Assembly (NCBI GenBank): GCA_947069175.1
Contig: CAMTDV010000009.1
Location: 10,549,663-10,613,662, forward strand
Length of the DNA: 64,000 bases
Source of the DNA: Scalesia atractyloides
Taxonomy: Eukaryota > Streptophyta > Magnoliopsida > Asterales > Asteraceae
Direction of reading: 5' to 3'
Shown here: positions 42,240 through 53,794 of the stretch, in pieces
Numbering within the stretch: position 1 is the stretch's first letter
Layout: the number at the start of each line of letters is the position of its first letter
Translations under genes and position numbers: made by a program
The notes under the pieces: generated by a model
The model's database searches: none
The model's input: only the letters and a program-made list of their open reading frames with translations
What the model was told of the DNA's origin: nothing

Positions 42240-42830
42240 ATACTCCGAGATCTGTTGAGCGTCAGATCATATTTTGAATGTGGTGAGCATGGACACATTG
42301 TCAAGAACTGTCCATATCTCACAAAGGGAAAAGCAAAAATTGATGTCCCCCGTGGTAACAGCTACCGTACCAAATCTGTTTCATCAAACATGACCCGCGT
42401 CTTGTTAAGAAACGAGAAATGAAACATAAAAAGAAACAACGAAAAAATATTGAAAAGGCTTTAAAACCGGAGGTTGTCCAAATACAATGTGTTAAACCAG
42501 ATGCTAAAAATGACAAACAAAAACAGATTTGGAAACCAAAACCTGTAATTATTTCAGGGGGAGCACAATCCATTCTGAATCATTGGGAAATCGAAGTGAC
42601 AATTCTCGATGATGCTGGACGACCCAAGTCAATGAAGGCTTGGATCCCCCTCTCCAACTAATCTTTGAATGAGTGTGCAAGATGTTCCAGGAGGAACTAT
42701 TGATAGTCTTAGGATTGTTGATAGTGGAGCGTCCATGCACAAAATTGGAGACATAAGGCTCCGAAACATTGTTACATCTAGGAGAATATCGTTGCCTTTG
42801 ATGGAGAAAAAAAAATAAAGATAATGTCCG
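42240..42830 (+). pseudogene. Copia second zinc knuckle and protease start
   Basis: A CCHC-type motif CGEHGHIVKNC lies at about 42277-42312 after a tyrosine (YFECGEHGH). Further on the reading RIVDSGASMHKIGD at about 42710-42750 has the DSGA active-site motif of copia aspartic proteases. The protease is cut short by a run of A near 42810. No integrase follows. Confidence 0.7.
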
Positions 42831-43036
42831 ATGATTGAAGAAAGTTTGATGAATGAAGCTGAGAACTTCATAAGAAGAAAAATGACCAACAATTTGTTTG
42901 TTTAAGGCTTTGATCAGATCCACAGGATAGATTTAAACAAAGTGTACGCGCCTACAACACGTCTGAAGCTTATCTTTCCACAAGAAGTTCAAAGTCTACA
43001 AGATGAACGTGCAGTGTACATTTTTCCACGGTGTGA

Positions 43037-43290
43037 TTGAAGAAAATGTGTTTGTTGAACAAACCAACCGGGTGTGCGGATGCCTTGGCGTGGATTGAAC
43101 AACCGCACACTACTTCTCAAGGAGAAAGACGAAGACCTTTGCTGGTGCAAAAGTATGTGGATGACATCATGTATGGACCGTCCAATGATGATGTGTACAA
43201 GCTTTCCCACATGCTCCCTTGCTTCTTACCAGCCGGACCCGGAGGTTTCTGTTCTTGTTGCTGTACAGAAAATTCTAAGATATCTGAAGT
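43037..43290 (+). pseudogene. Copia RT scraps around the YVDD box
   Basis: VQKYVDDIMYG at about 43150-43175 is the copia RT active-site motif, with a VFVEQ-like scrap just before 43070 and a VLVAVQKILRYLK-like piece at about 43252-43290 that corresponds to the end of the RT connection. Distances are far shorter than in intact RT, so there are internal deletions. Confidence 0.7.
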
Positions 43291-43369
43291 AGCTATAAAA
43301 TCGACCTTGAATCCACACCGGGTGAATATCCAGTTGGGAGAGCACACAGATTATTGGCAATGCACGTAG

Positions 43370-45289
43370 AAATTGCAGGATTACGGTTTTAAATTTCTAA
43401 TTTCTCCTATCTTTGTCGATATTTAAGCTGCTTTACGGATTACTAAAATCTCGTACAACACTTCTTGACCAGACACATTGATCTCGAATGTCACCTCAGA
43501 CGTGATCGTTTCAATATGAAACTCGTCAATGTTGTTTTGGTCCACACCGACTACCACGTGCCAACTCATTTTTCTAAAGTTTGATAAATCATTTTTTGTT
43601 AAATTAATTTTGGTGAACGGCATCGAGGTAAAACATGAGTTAATCCACTTCAGGAAATCGTTTTTGTAAATATTTTTCTTGAGAAAATCCAAAAAGATGT
43701 TATTTAAAAATTTAAATTTACTTTTTGTATTTTAGGGGGAGTAAATTCAAATCAGAAAAATACAAAAACAAGAGAAAAACAAAAATGAGTTTCCTGGCGA
43801 GAAAAAGAGAAAATGATAGTAAATAAGTAGGTCTGTCAAAACCCATTTGAAATTAAAATGAAAAATGATAAATAGCTCTATATTCGATGTATCGGTAGGC
43901 TCACAATCATTTTAAAGTGTGTAGGGCGATATAAACATAATCAACTGAAGACCGTGTGGGAACCGCTCATTGTCATAGGGTCTTGGTACCGAAATTTCGT
44001 TTGATAGATTGCCAGGTCCAGAGATACGTGGTCTTTATGTTGTTTATCATCTGGGTATCATAGTTGTTTTTTACCGAAAACAACGGGGAAGCAAGTATAG
44101 AACTTCCATGATACCATACATACGTGAAAATACTATACATACATGTATATAATACATGTTGCATACGACCATTAATAAGTGATAAAAATATCACAATCAC
44201 CCCTGAATAAGTGATTTTAAATCAAATCTATCATCCGAGAGTCAAGTTCGTCTCTCTGTCAGTACGATGGTACTAACACGTTCACGGACTTGCTCTCGTG
44301 CCTGCATGCATTGAATATCAAGTTCCTCTTTAGTAAGTGATTTCATCACAAAGGGCTTGTTTTCATCCTCAAATAAGTGAGTATCTCACATCATATGCGT
44401 CAAAACAGATGAAAAATGGTATACTCACTAGTAAGATGAACTCTCATGCATACCTTGATACGGAATGTGTCGTGAGTGGATGAAGACCGTGTCGGTAAGT
44501 ATAAATCATACATTAACCGTATCCCCTAACTGCGAGTACATCTGATAAGTTGAGCTTGTGTGGACAACAATACCGATAATTGTTATAGGATACTTATCTA
44601 AATGCTAACTAATCAAAAAACAAGTGTGTTTTAGCATGACCGTATACTGATATGATTCTCTTACCCTCGAAATTCCAAAAAGTTTGTCTGTAAATATTTA
44701 TTTATTGTTTTCTGTCTTTACATTTGAAAAATGAAAAATACCAAAAAGATTTTAGGTGAGTTTTAATATCAATTTTATAAAAGCCAAAAAGATTTTGCTT
44801 CTAGTTTATTTTTGATTGACCGATGTTGGAACTCGAATCTATCCTACCTAAAATCCTGATTGTAAGCCGGAAAACAATTACATTTTCATAAATGATCGAA
44901 GTTGACAAGTTTTGAAAGTTAATATATCAAAACTGAACAATTTTAAACTTTCAAAGTTTTATCGGTTGGTAGTTGAATGAGAGTTAGTCTCATGTGTGTC
45001 ATTTGTTAATTTTATTTAATAATAAATCCTTCGTAAAATTTTCACATGAAAATTTTCTAAGGTTGATTAAATCCCTAGCGGTTGTTTTACGCGTTTAGCT
45101 TTGTTGTGTGTGTAGATGTGGCATCCAAGCAAGCTAAAGGCAAAGAGAACGTGTTTGAAGAAAAGTTATGGGAGTAAAGACACAACATGAATGAAAGTCG
45201 TGGATCAAGAAGATCAATTCATATTTGTCCACTCATCAACACCACAAGGATCTAAAGCTTTGAAGATCAGCGTCTCACAAGCTACATTT
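43370..45289 (+). other. Long non-coding 3' interior of the copia element
   Basis: About 1.9 kb without a supported ORF. A TTTTAGGGGGAGTAAATTC purine-rich box at about 43730 resembles an extra polypurine tract. Long-gag copia elements often carry an env-like ORF here; no signal peptide or membrane segment pattern was found. Confidence 0.5.
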
Positions 45290-45392
45290 AAGGGGGAGCT
45301 TGTTGATGCACCTTTTGACTGTGACAAGTGAAGACATCTGAAGATCCGACAGTGAAAAACGAACCATCACGAGCAATATCCAATGGGGAGTT
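45290..45392 (+). other. Two polypurine-tract/LTR-start junctions
   Basis: AAGGGGGAGCT followed by TGTTGATGCACC (45290-45312), and about 92 bases later AATGGGGAGTT followed by TGTTGATGCC (45382-45402). Only the second is followed by sequence matching the 5' LTR, so it is taken as the working edge. Confidence 0.65.
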
Positions 45393-45900
45393 TGTTGATG
45401 CCTATTTGTGTGGATGTGGCTCGGTTCGGTTCGGCTCGGCTCAGTTCGGTTCGGTTGGAGACTCGACGTTCGCGATACAAGAACGAAATTTATGCGAGGT
45501 GACATCATGATGATGTAGGGTGATGATGTCATGATGATGTAGTTTAATATTCAAGATATCATGTTTTCATTTCCTTTCCACGAAGAACCATCATTCATTT
45601 TTATATTTTAGTCAACGAAGAATGCATGCATGAATATGTAGGCCACGAAGAACCTAGTGTATATTCTTCGTGGTCATGCCCATTCTTCGTGGGGCTTGTT
45701 GGCTGTTCGTGGGTCAGGCCACGAAGAACCTCATTCTTCGTGGGTCTGGTCTGTTCTTTGTGGGACATGCCCATTCTTTGTGGGTGTTAGCTGGGTCTTG
45801 CCTATAAATACCCACATATGTTATTTGGGTTCTGTAAGGGTGCAGAGTGAGAGATAAGCAGTTTGTAAAGAGTGTATGTACTGGGTCTCTCTACTAATCA
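45393..45900 (+). repeat. 3' LTR of the copia element, truncated
   Basis: Aligns with 37386 onwards (small differences, including a shorter GGTTCGG run) to ACTAATCA at 45900, where the match ends in U3/R about 170 bases before the expected LTR end. TATA box at 45802-45810. Confidence 0.82.
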
Positions 45901-45996
45901 ATTGACATTTCCTTTGACTTTCGGTTCTGACCATTTTGGTCAAGCCAAAGTTTGAATCAAACATGGCTACGTGATCATAATAATGAAGGTGTTAAT
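45901..45996 (+). repeat. Left part of an unclassified repeat split by solo LTR A
   Basis: Contains CTTTGACTTTCGGTTCTGACC...GGTCAAG, also seen at 51543-51580 (CTTTGACTTTCGATTTTGACC), so it is part of the same repeat or of an internal duplication. It joins 51295 across the TTAAT target duplication. Confidence 0.6.
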
Positions 45997-46784
45997 TGTA
46001 ACATTTGTAAAAAATCGGGTCTTCAAAACCCGCTCCGTTTTGTAATCAAGTACCAAGTTATAAAAGTTACATTAAATATTTATGATTACTTTGAGTTAAA
46101 ACGATACATAATTAATAAATAAACTAAACTATAAAAATTATATTTGATAAAAAGTTAAAATAAAAAAAAATGAAGCTGCCGGGACTCGAACCCGGGTCAG
46201 CCAAGACACTTCAACAACTTAACACTCACTCCCTAGACCACTCCGCCACTTGTTTGTTTTCTGTCATGTTTAGTGTAACATCCGTCAAAAAACGGATTTA
46301 CCAAACCCGCTCCGTTTATCAACCGAACAGTCAGTTAAAATTTTCGTTGCGAATTAAATGCCCAAAATAATTTTAAACGATAAATAATCAATTATTATAC
46401 GGGAATATATAATTAGTTTTTGAAAAACTGTTGAAAATCGCAAAATAAAAATATTTTGGTTCTGCCGGGTTTCGAACCCGGGTCAGTACCGGTTCAACAA
46501 CGACTTAGCACACAAACACACAAACCACTGCGCCACTGAGGTTACTTGTTAAATGTTAGAATCATTTAATTGATATCTTGACTTTCCGAATTCAAAACCG
46601 GCGCCCAAAAGTTCAGTCGTCGGAAATCCCGGCAATCTCGCGAGTTTTAACGACAACTTCCGTTATAACGTAAACATTTACTAAGACATCGGTGTCTGTG
46701 TCCGCGACCAAAGTTATAACTGCCGGAGTTTTCATAACCGACGAATCCAGTTGGAAACCGGGCCAAATACATCGACGATTTGCC

Positions 46785-46793
46785 CTATAAATA
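46785..46793 (+). promoter_or_regulatory. TATA box of solo LTR B
   Basis: CTATAAATA, 511 bases into the LTR, in line with the other family members. Confidence 0.6.
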
Positions 46794-47227
46794 CCCCTTC
46801 GAACCTCTGCAAACCTTTTCGCTCAAAACCACACCCTTCCTCGGCGAAAACCCACTCGCCGGAATTCTTCTGGTTGTCGCCGGAAAACCGGGTTCTCCAT
46901 TTCCGAGCCTTATTGAACCCCCTAAGCTTATACCGAAGTCACCCATACCTTTTTCAAACTTTCTGAAGGCTCGCTGCTGCAAGACACCTGACGCCGGAGC
47001 CTATTGCTGTCGCCGGAGTTCTGCCGGAAAACAGAGGAAAGCTAGTCGGTATACCTCACGCCTATTTTCCTTTCTTTTTACTTATACCTCATCTGTAATT
47101 AATCATAAAACGCTAAAGAAACCTGAATCAACACTTCGAACCAGTCAGTCGTCACTCTGGTTAAAATCCGACGAAGAAGACGATGAACCTGTAACTCATA
47201 AGTTTAATTTAAATCAAGAAATTACTC

Positions 47228-47811
47228 GGGTTAGACACACAGTCCAGCGGTGGACTGTGTGCACAATAAACACACAAAGGTCTCGAGTTCGAATCCTGTT
47301 CCACACACACTGCGTAAATAAAAATGTTCTTTTTGTTAACTGAACCGAATTCATTTTATATATATGTTAAGTATATTAATAATCGGAAAAATAACCAAGT
47401 TAGACACACAGTCCAGTGGTGGACTGTGTGTATGTTTAATCAAAGTGCACGAGTTCGAGTCCGGTCTTCTGCATCGACCCGGACAATTATTAAGCTTTTT
47501 AAATAAGTCAGAAATGAAAATAATTAATTTGTGTTTAAGTATAATAAAAATCAGTTAAGTTAACAAGTTGTACACACAGTCCAGCGGTGGACTGTGTGTT
47601 ATCATAACCCACAGGTCCCGGGTTCGAGACCTGTGGAGCGCACCGTCCGAATCAATTAAATTGTTTTTAAAATAAAAGGATTTTCTGTTTAACTTAATTA
47701 ATATATAAATATAATTAAAAATGGATATATGACGGGTTAGACACGTAGCTCAGTTGGTGGAGCTGCGTGCACGCGTACGGGAGGTCTCGGGTTCGAGCCT
47801 CACCCAGCGCA
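47228..47811 (+). other. Array of four sense tRNA-like modules in solo LTR B
   Basis: Modules 1-3 have the CAGTCCA/TGGACTG stem (module 2 with a GTGG loop), and module 4 has the CACGTAGCTC/GAGCTGCGTG stem with an A-box-like TAGCTCAGTTGG. B-box-like ends: GAGTTCGAATCC, GAGTTCGAGTCC, GGGTTCGAGACC and GGGTTCGAGCC. Period about 165-170 bases including AT-rich spacers. All four arms are intact, making this the best-preserved array. Confidence 0.75.
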
Positions 47812-50800
47812 CTTATATTCGCACTCGAACCGGTCAACGGTCAAGTCAACGGTCAACGGTCAAGTCAACGGTCAGAAAAAGTCAAATTTTTTTATTATTT
47901 TTATTTAATTATTTTAATTAAAAATCAATTAAAAATACTTAAAAATAACATTTTTAAGGTTAGAAAATAGCCTTAAACTCACAAAAATACACCCAACAAT
48001 CCTACTAAAATAGATTAATAAAATCCGTTTACTTACCGAACCAAAATGATATTTATCTAGGTTAATCTCACTCGTGGTTAAAACCACTTCGCGTGCATTC
48101 AACATCATCAACCGAACGCACCCACTGTGAGTGAATCTTACAACTCCCCCTTTTAAATTACACGTTTTGGGGTGTGTCATGTGTCATAAAAATAATTAAC
48201 TCGTTTATTTAAACTTGTGCCATACCATATCGTGATCTAAATTTAGATTGTTTATATTGTTGTGATTACTTATTTCATTTTGTCAAATTATATGGAATTC
48301 ATTCATTAAGCCCATCAGTTCCTCGTGGGAGACGAGTTGAACAACGCGTGCCTCAAAACCAATTCATTATTGTTCATGTGTGTATCATTGAGTTTATATT
48401 GTTTGTGGTTGTGTCATTCATATTATCATGTTTATACAATTCATTCATTAGGCCCATCAGTTCCTCGTGAGAGACGAGTTGAGCAACGCGTGCCTCTAAA
48501 TGTTCCATTATTGTTCATGTGTGCTTTATTTAATATCTTATGATTGTTGAATAAGTTTACATCTATTTTTACTCATGTTTGGTTGTGCACATATTTCATA
48601 ATCAATTTAAATAAACTTGTTCAAATGTTTTCCATAGGATTCACTCGCCAACATTATGTTGATCCAAAAACCCTTTTACACATGATACAGGTGAACTGGT
48701 TGAAGCAAGGAAAACATAGGAAATGCCTTAGAAGAGAACAAAGAAGTTTAGATTGATAGTTAGAACATGTTGTAACATTTATTGTAAATTTCCATTAAAT
48801 TGTATTAATGAATATGAAACGCATAATAAATGTCATGAGCTTTGATGATAACCCAATCATGCCCCGATCACCTTTTCCGCTGCGGGTCGGGGTGTGACAT
48901 TTAGGAAACAAATAATTTTTATAGACTAAGGTAAATCAATCGAGTTTACACATTGTAACTGAAACCGGTTATCAATCATCCAAATCGTTTTGGATACTCT
49001 CGATCCAGCAAGTATAACCGATAAACGGACAATTTCAATCAATGTTGCCATGAATGGAACTTGAATTCGGAAGAAGATCGGTTTAATAATCGAAAGTCTT
49101 CAATTCCTGGACTACTTCAATCATAGACTTCTCCTGCGACTCAAAACACTCTGCCAGACTCCCAATTTCATTTCCGCAATCTTACAATCCACCGGAGAAG
49201 CTTGAATCAGATCGCCGGAAAAATTCTGCAAGTCACCGGAAAACCGGGACTCACACCACACGGTATTTCCTCCGACTCTTTCTGTTTAAATCATGTGATT
49301 AATCAGTCTCTAACACAACTCCACCATCAGAATCGATCCTAGTCAACGTTTATCGAAAATCTTACCTTCGCCGGAAAACTTCTGAAACTGCCGGAATCAC
49401 TCTGTGAACGGGTATGATCTCCCAAACTTCTGTTAAACCTTGTTTAAGTGACTCAACTTCTTAAATAATCGATCAACGCTATTAATTGGTTTCAACAGCC
49501 GGAGTTCACTTTCAGTACCGACGAACCTCCGCCGAAATTCTGTGAATAACATCAGTCGGTATATCTTTTTCCTTAAACTCTCTCCATTCTCTACTTTTAA
49601 ATTACTGATAATGTCTAAAAAGCGTATAAGTCATAAATCAGTCATAACAGTCGGAATATGTTTGTCTGTGTAAATCGACGAAGAAGATGAAGACACAACA
49701 TAACATAAGATTAATTAAAATCGGTATTTTGAACGGGTTAGACACACAGTCCAGCGGTGGACTGTGTGCAAAATACACACACACGTCCCGAGTTCGATCC
49801 CTGCTACACGCACACCTTATATAACAACGCGCCTTTTTGTTTAAAAACTAAACCGGGATAACCCAGTTAGTTGTTATGTATAATAAAAACCGAGATATTA
49901 ACCAGGTTAGACACACAGTCCAGCGGTGGACTGTGTGCAACATGAACTACACGTCGCGCGATCGAAACCCGCCACGAGCACCGGTCCGATTGAATTAAAA
50001 TGTTTTTGCAAATAAAGGAAATTCTGTTAAATCGAATAAGTGTATAAATATAATTAAAAACAAGATTATTTCGGGTTAGACACGTAGCTCAGTTGGTAGA
50101 GCTGCGTGCACGCGAACGGGAGGTCTCGGGTTCGAGCCTCACCCGGTGCAGATTAATTGCTGACCGAACCGGTCAACGGTCAACGGTCAACCATCAACGC
50201 TAAGAAAAAAAATAATATTTTTTTTATATTTTTATTTATTTAATTTAATTTAAGAATCAATTAAAAATACTTAAAAATAACATTTTTAAAGATAGAAAAT
50301 AGCCATAAACTCACAAAAATATATCTAAAAATTTCATTAAAATCCTTAATAAAATCCATCCGTTTAATATATTTTTCCATTATTATTTAGGTTAGTATTC
50401 CTCGTTGATCCGCTCATCTAATTCGTGCGCATCTCACCATCTCCAATCCAACGCACCCAATGTGAGTGAATCTTACAAATTCCCCGTTTTAATCACGTTT
50501 TGGGGTGTATCATGTGTCTTTGTATATATATATTATTACTAAACCATTGTGCATACGTCATATCATGAACTTGTGTATTCAGTTTGTTGCTGTTAAGTAG
50601 TTATCATTGGATGCAATTTATTATTCAGTACATGCAATTTCATAGGCCGCCGCTCCCCATTACATTATGAGCGTTGAGCATGTTCCCCATTTTATTATGC
50701 GGTTGAACCTGGCATGCCCACATACGATCGGCTCCGTTTGATTGAGCCTTGATCGCACAGACATTTTCATTTTCAGTACATACAATACGATCGGCTCCGT

Positions 50801-51294
50801 TTGATTGAGCCTTGATCGCACAGTTTCATTTATATTATTTACAGTATGATGTTGGTATGTTCATGTATGCTGCCATGTGTTATTGTATGTTATAGTTGTG
50901 ACTGCTATTTGCCATTACTTGATTATTTACATTTGCTCATCTATGATTATGCACAATTTTTCATTGATAAACTAACCATAAAATCATTAACAAATGTTTA
51001 TCTAATAAGGTTCACTCGCCAACTTATGTTGACCCAAAAACCCCCATTTTACACATGATACAGGTGAAGCAGCTGCAGCTAGGAACACATAGGATTTGGA
51101 CTAGAAGAATAAAACGATTTAGTGTTGGGATTGTTATGCTTAGTTTATTTCCTTTGTATTGAATGAACATGTTTGGATATTTGAAAATGTAATTTTGACT
51201 TTATTAAATATGAAACATAATAGTAAATGTCATGAGCTTTGGTGATAACCCAATTATGCCCCGACTCTTATTCCGCTGCGGGTCGGGGTGTGAC

Positions 51295-53149
51295 ATTAAT
51301 CCCTTGTGATGGCATCCTATGTAGTTCATATTAAGTAGGCAAAATGACGAGTCAACATTTTATTAAATAAAATTCAAAACACATATTTTGTAAACTACGC
51401 TAAATGAGTTTCTAAGTATCGAAACCTTATTTTTTGAAAGTATAACAATTTATATAACATATTAGGACATGTTCAAACATGTCCAGCTCGTCATTTCATG
51501 CTTAGAACTAGTTTCGCAACCGAAAGTCAAACAGTTTGACTTCTGCTTTGACTTTCGATTTTGACCCGTTTGGTCAAGTTTATGCATCAATTAAGGTTGT
51601 TATACGATCATAATCTTGTATTGAATAACACCCTCTGAGCTTATGCCATTTGAACATATAATTTGATAGGTTTTATAATAAAGTCCTTCTATTATGCCTA
51701 AAATTCTAAAATTTCCCTTTTGCCTAAAAATGGTTTTAAAACCAACCCAACTTGTTATCTGACTTTCTAACCGATGATATAAAAATTTGAATTTTTGTTT
51801 GGAATTATGGACTTGTCATAGACCTATTCGACCACCCGATGCCGTATATGTGCGTGCGGCTAGTTTAAATGAAATATAATATATAAACTAGCCAAATCGG
51901 GTCAAAACCTTTCAAATTCAGTTCTGATCAGATTGGTTGATTGTTTAACCCATATTATATGAGGCCTGGTACTCGGAAGGGTATAAACCACATTCTATCC
52001 AGTCAACGCTTAATCTAGCGAACCGTACTTATCATTTAAAGTTAACCGGTTAAAGTCAACGACTTGTACAAGAACCAGTAACATTCTAACGGATCATAGT
52101 TCCGTTCATTCTAGACTAGGAGCCTCTAGTAAATTGCACCTGTTTTAGTTGTTTTGATTAACGGTTGTGCTTAAATACCTTTGATTTGTAAAGATTAGCA
52201 TAGTTAAATACTTTTAGCCTATTTTCCTTTATAAGGGCTTGGGATGCGGCACTAGCCGCTTGGCCGTGTATTGAATTATGGGCAAATGATGTCTAAAATT
52301 TAAATAACCCGTTTTAATCCGGTTTGCTTGATACCTTACACACTGTGGGTTAATACGACTGTGTCCTGGATATCCTCGACTCATTTAATTGCAAGTGGCC
52401 ATGACCTAAGCGCAGGGTGTAGGCATACACCTGACAGACACTAATGCTATATTTATATAATATTGAAAATGTGGTGTGTCGATTAATCATGTACCGGTGT
52501 TTAGTTTCTGGTCCCCTATGTACTGACAAGCATGTGGTGTGTCGATTAATCATGTACATGTTATTTTAAAATGATATACCAAATGGTATCAAATACTTTT
52601 CGAAAATATTTTAAAAAAGATTCGGCTAATTGTATTTACCAGTGAAAAATGACGTATTTTCAAAAGATTAAGTGCTATTTATACAACAAATACGGAATAG
52701 GTTGGAGCTGCTCAGTCTAGGCGATTTGGAATTTGCAACTCCACGAAAGACCCTTTTAGTCACAAGCCATATTTTATTATGTTCGGTCTGCCTTTGGATC
52801 TTTTTCGTATGAACAATCTGTATATTATTTTTGGACTTTCAAGTTTGTACTTTGTAATAATTAATTTAAATCACATATTCCGCTGTGCTTTGTGATTACT
52901 GTTACGGCATAGGTTTTAATAATTATGGACCATATATCCTGAGGTGTTGCCTGGATCAGTTATCTTAGGGACTCCGAGGATCACGGATCTTTATCATTAC
53001 TATATGATTTCTAACAATTGTTCTCTATGTTTCTTAACATTTATATGTAGGTTATTAACGTAGTGGACTGAGACTCAGCTGGAATCTCGGGCATAATTCG
53101 TTCAAGATGCTGCACGTGCTAATTCCACAAACCATCATGGGGGCTTGAA
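51295..53149 (+). repeat. Right part of the unclassified repeat
   Basis: Repetitive, non-coding text, perhaps an LTR of another gypsy lineage. It has GTCAAAC/TTTGAC words near 51520-51580 matching 45901-45960, and a 26-base direct repeat ATGTGGTGTGTCGATTAATC at about 52469 and 52532 (63 bases apart). The stretch near 52930-53100 (CTGGATCAGTTATCTTAGGG, TAGTGGACTGAGACTCAGC) leads up to the LINE. No TG...CA edges found. Confidence 0.5.
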
Positions 53150-53794
53150 CGTGGTTTTCCAAGAATTTCCAACTTAGTTGTCCTAATCGCTCCTCCCAAG
53201 TTAGTTTCAGTCTGCCTCTGCTCCTCTTTCCCTCGATAGTAAGGGTTTCCTCGGTTCTAACTGTGGTTGTTGTCTATCTCCTCCTAACATGCCCATACTA
53301 TCCCCTATCTTATCTTATCTAATATACTAGCTATCCTTAATCATGTCCCTAAAACCACATTTCTTATCATATCTAACCTAGCATGCCCACACATTTACCT
53401 CATCATTCTATCTCTACTACTTCTAGTTTATACGCTTGTGTCTTGTTGATGGCCCACCAATCTATTACGCATAGCATAGCTGGTTTAACTTAAACTCTGT
53501 AGCATTTCTCTTTAATTTAGTTGGAAACCTCTTTTCACACAACACTCCAGTGGTTGGTTGCTCTCCACATACACAATCCAACCTTGACACGGTGGGCTAC
53601 GTCATTATCTATCTCCCCATCCCTTTGAATAAATGATCATATTACTTGAACTTAGTTGCTTGCAGGACCACTTGTCTCTCAATGGTGATCTGAGTGTCCA
53701 TGTCATCTCTCGCACCACTAAAATCACAATAAAGGTACTTAGTATTAGAGTGACTAGTTCTTAAACCTTTGCGTACCAAAGTTGCCTACCACTC
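53150..53794 (-). pseudogene. L1-like LINE, C-terminal part of ORF2
   Basis: On the minus strand, right after the solo LTR, the text gives KGLRTSHS (for a KGLRISRTKT-type motif), CDFSGARDDMDTQITI, QVVLQATKFK, then TGVLCEKRFPTKLK, NQLCYA and, after breaks, MCGHARLDMIRN and GRLKLTWEERL near 53190. This order is that of the RT C-terminal region of plant L1-type LINEs. Many stops and frame changes. The 5' part of the RT is at 56095-56290. Confidence 0.75.

Larger units (their letters stand above)
37386..45900 (+). mobile_element. Ty1/copia element with long gag region and deleted pol
   Basis: 5' LTR 37386-38078, primer site 38081-38093, gag from 39072, a long coiled-coil/acidic middle region to about 42080, second zinc knuckle, protease near 42715, RT scraps at 43037-43290, then about 2 kb without coding, polypurine tract and a 3' LTR from 45393 that stops at 45900. 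Integrase and RNase H are not found. The gag type resembles SIRE/Maximus (inference). All coding parts are broken, so it is a non-autonomous relic. Target duplications cannot be seen because the right LTR is incomplete. Confidence 0.85.
46274..48899 (+). mobile_element. Solo LTR B of the chromovirus family, nested in A
   Basis: A 2,626-base LTR, TGTAACATCCG to GGGTGTGACA, flanked by TTTAG at 46269-46273 and 48900-48904. Antisense module 46461-46540, TATA box 46785-46793, four sense modules (47228-47310, 47398-47475, 47566-47643, 47734-47811) and a run of GGTCAA words at 47829-47872. It has one more sense module than other copies. Its later part (CTCGTGGGAGACGAGTT, twice, at about 48322 and 48462) differs from the inner element, so it is a diverged subfamily. 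Confidence 0.9.
45997..51294 (+). mobile_element. Solo LTR A of the chromovirus family, split by solo LTR B
   Basis: Two pieces, 45997-46273 and 48905-51294, together about 2.67 kb, start TGTAACATTTG and end GGGTGTGACA. TTAAT flanks both sides (45992-45996 and 51295-51299). The left piece holds the antisense tRNA-like module (46174-46250), and the right piece holds three sense modules (49735-49813, 49904-49981, 50073-50150) and GGTCAA words near 50169. The middle sense module has a perfect stem but its B-box-like segment is damaged (CGATCGAAACCCG). No internal region remains, as expected after recombination between two LTRs. Confidence 0.88.

Noticed and set aside
42900..43370. Intact copia RT
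   Set aside because: Only the YVDD box and two scraps are left with too little sequence between; annotated as RT remnants.
43370..45289. Env-like ORF of a SIRE-type copia element
   Set aside because: Expected position, but no long frame, signal peptide or membrane segment was seen.
46780..47343. 187-codon open frame on the plus strand
   Set aside because: It lies entirely inside solo LTR B, runs through the TATA region and two tRNA-like modules, and has no family resemblance. Open by chance.
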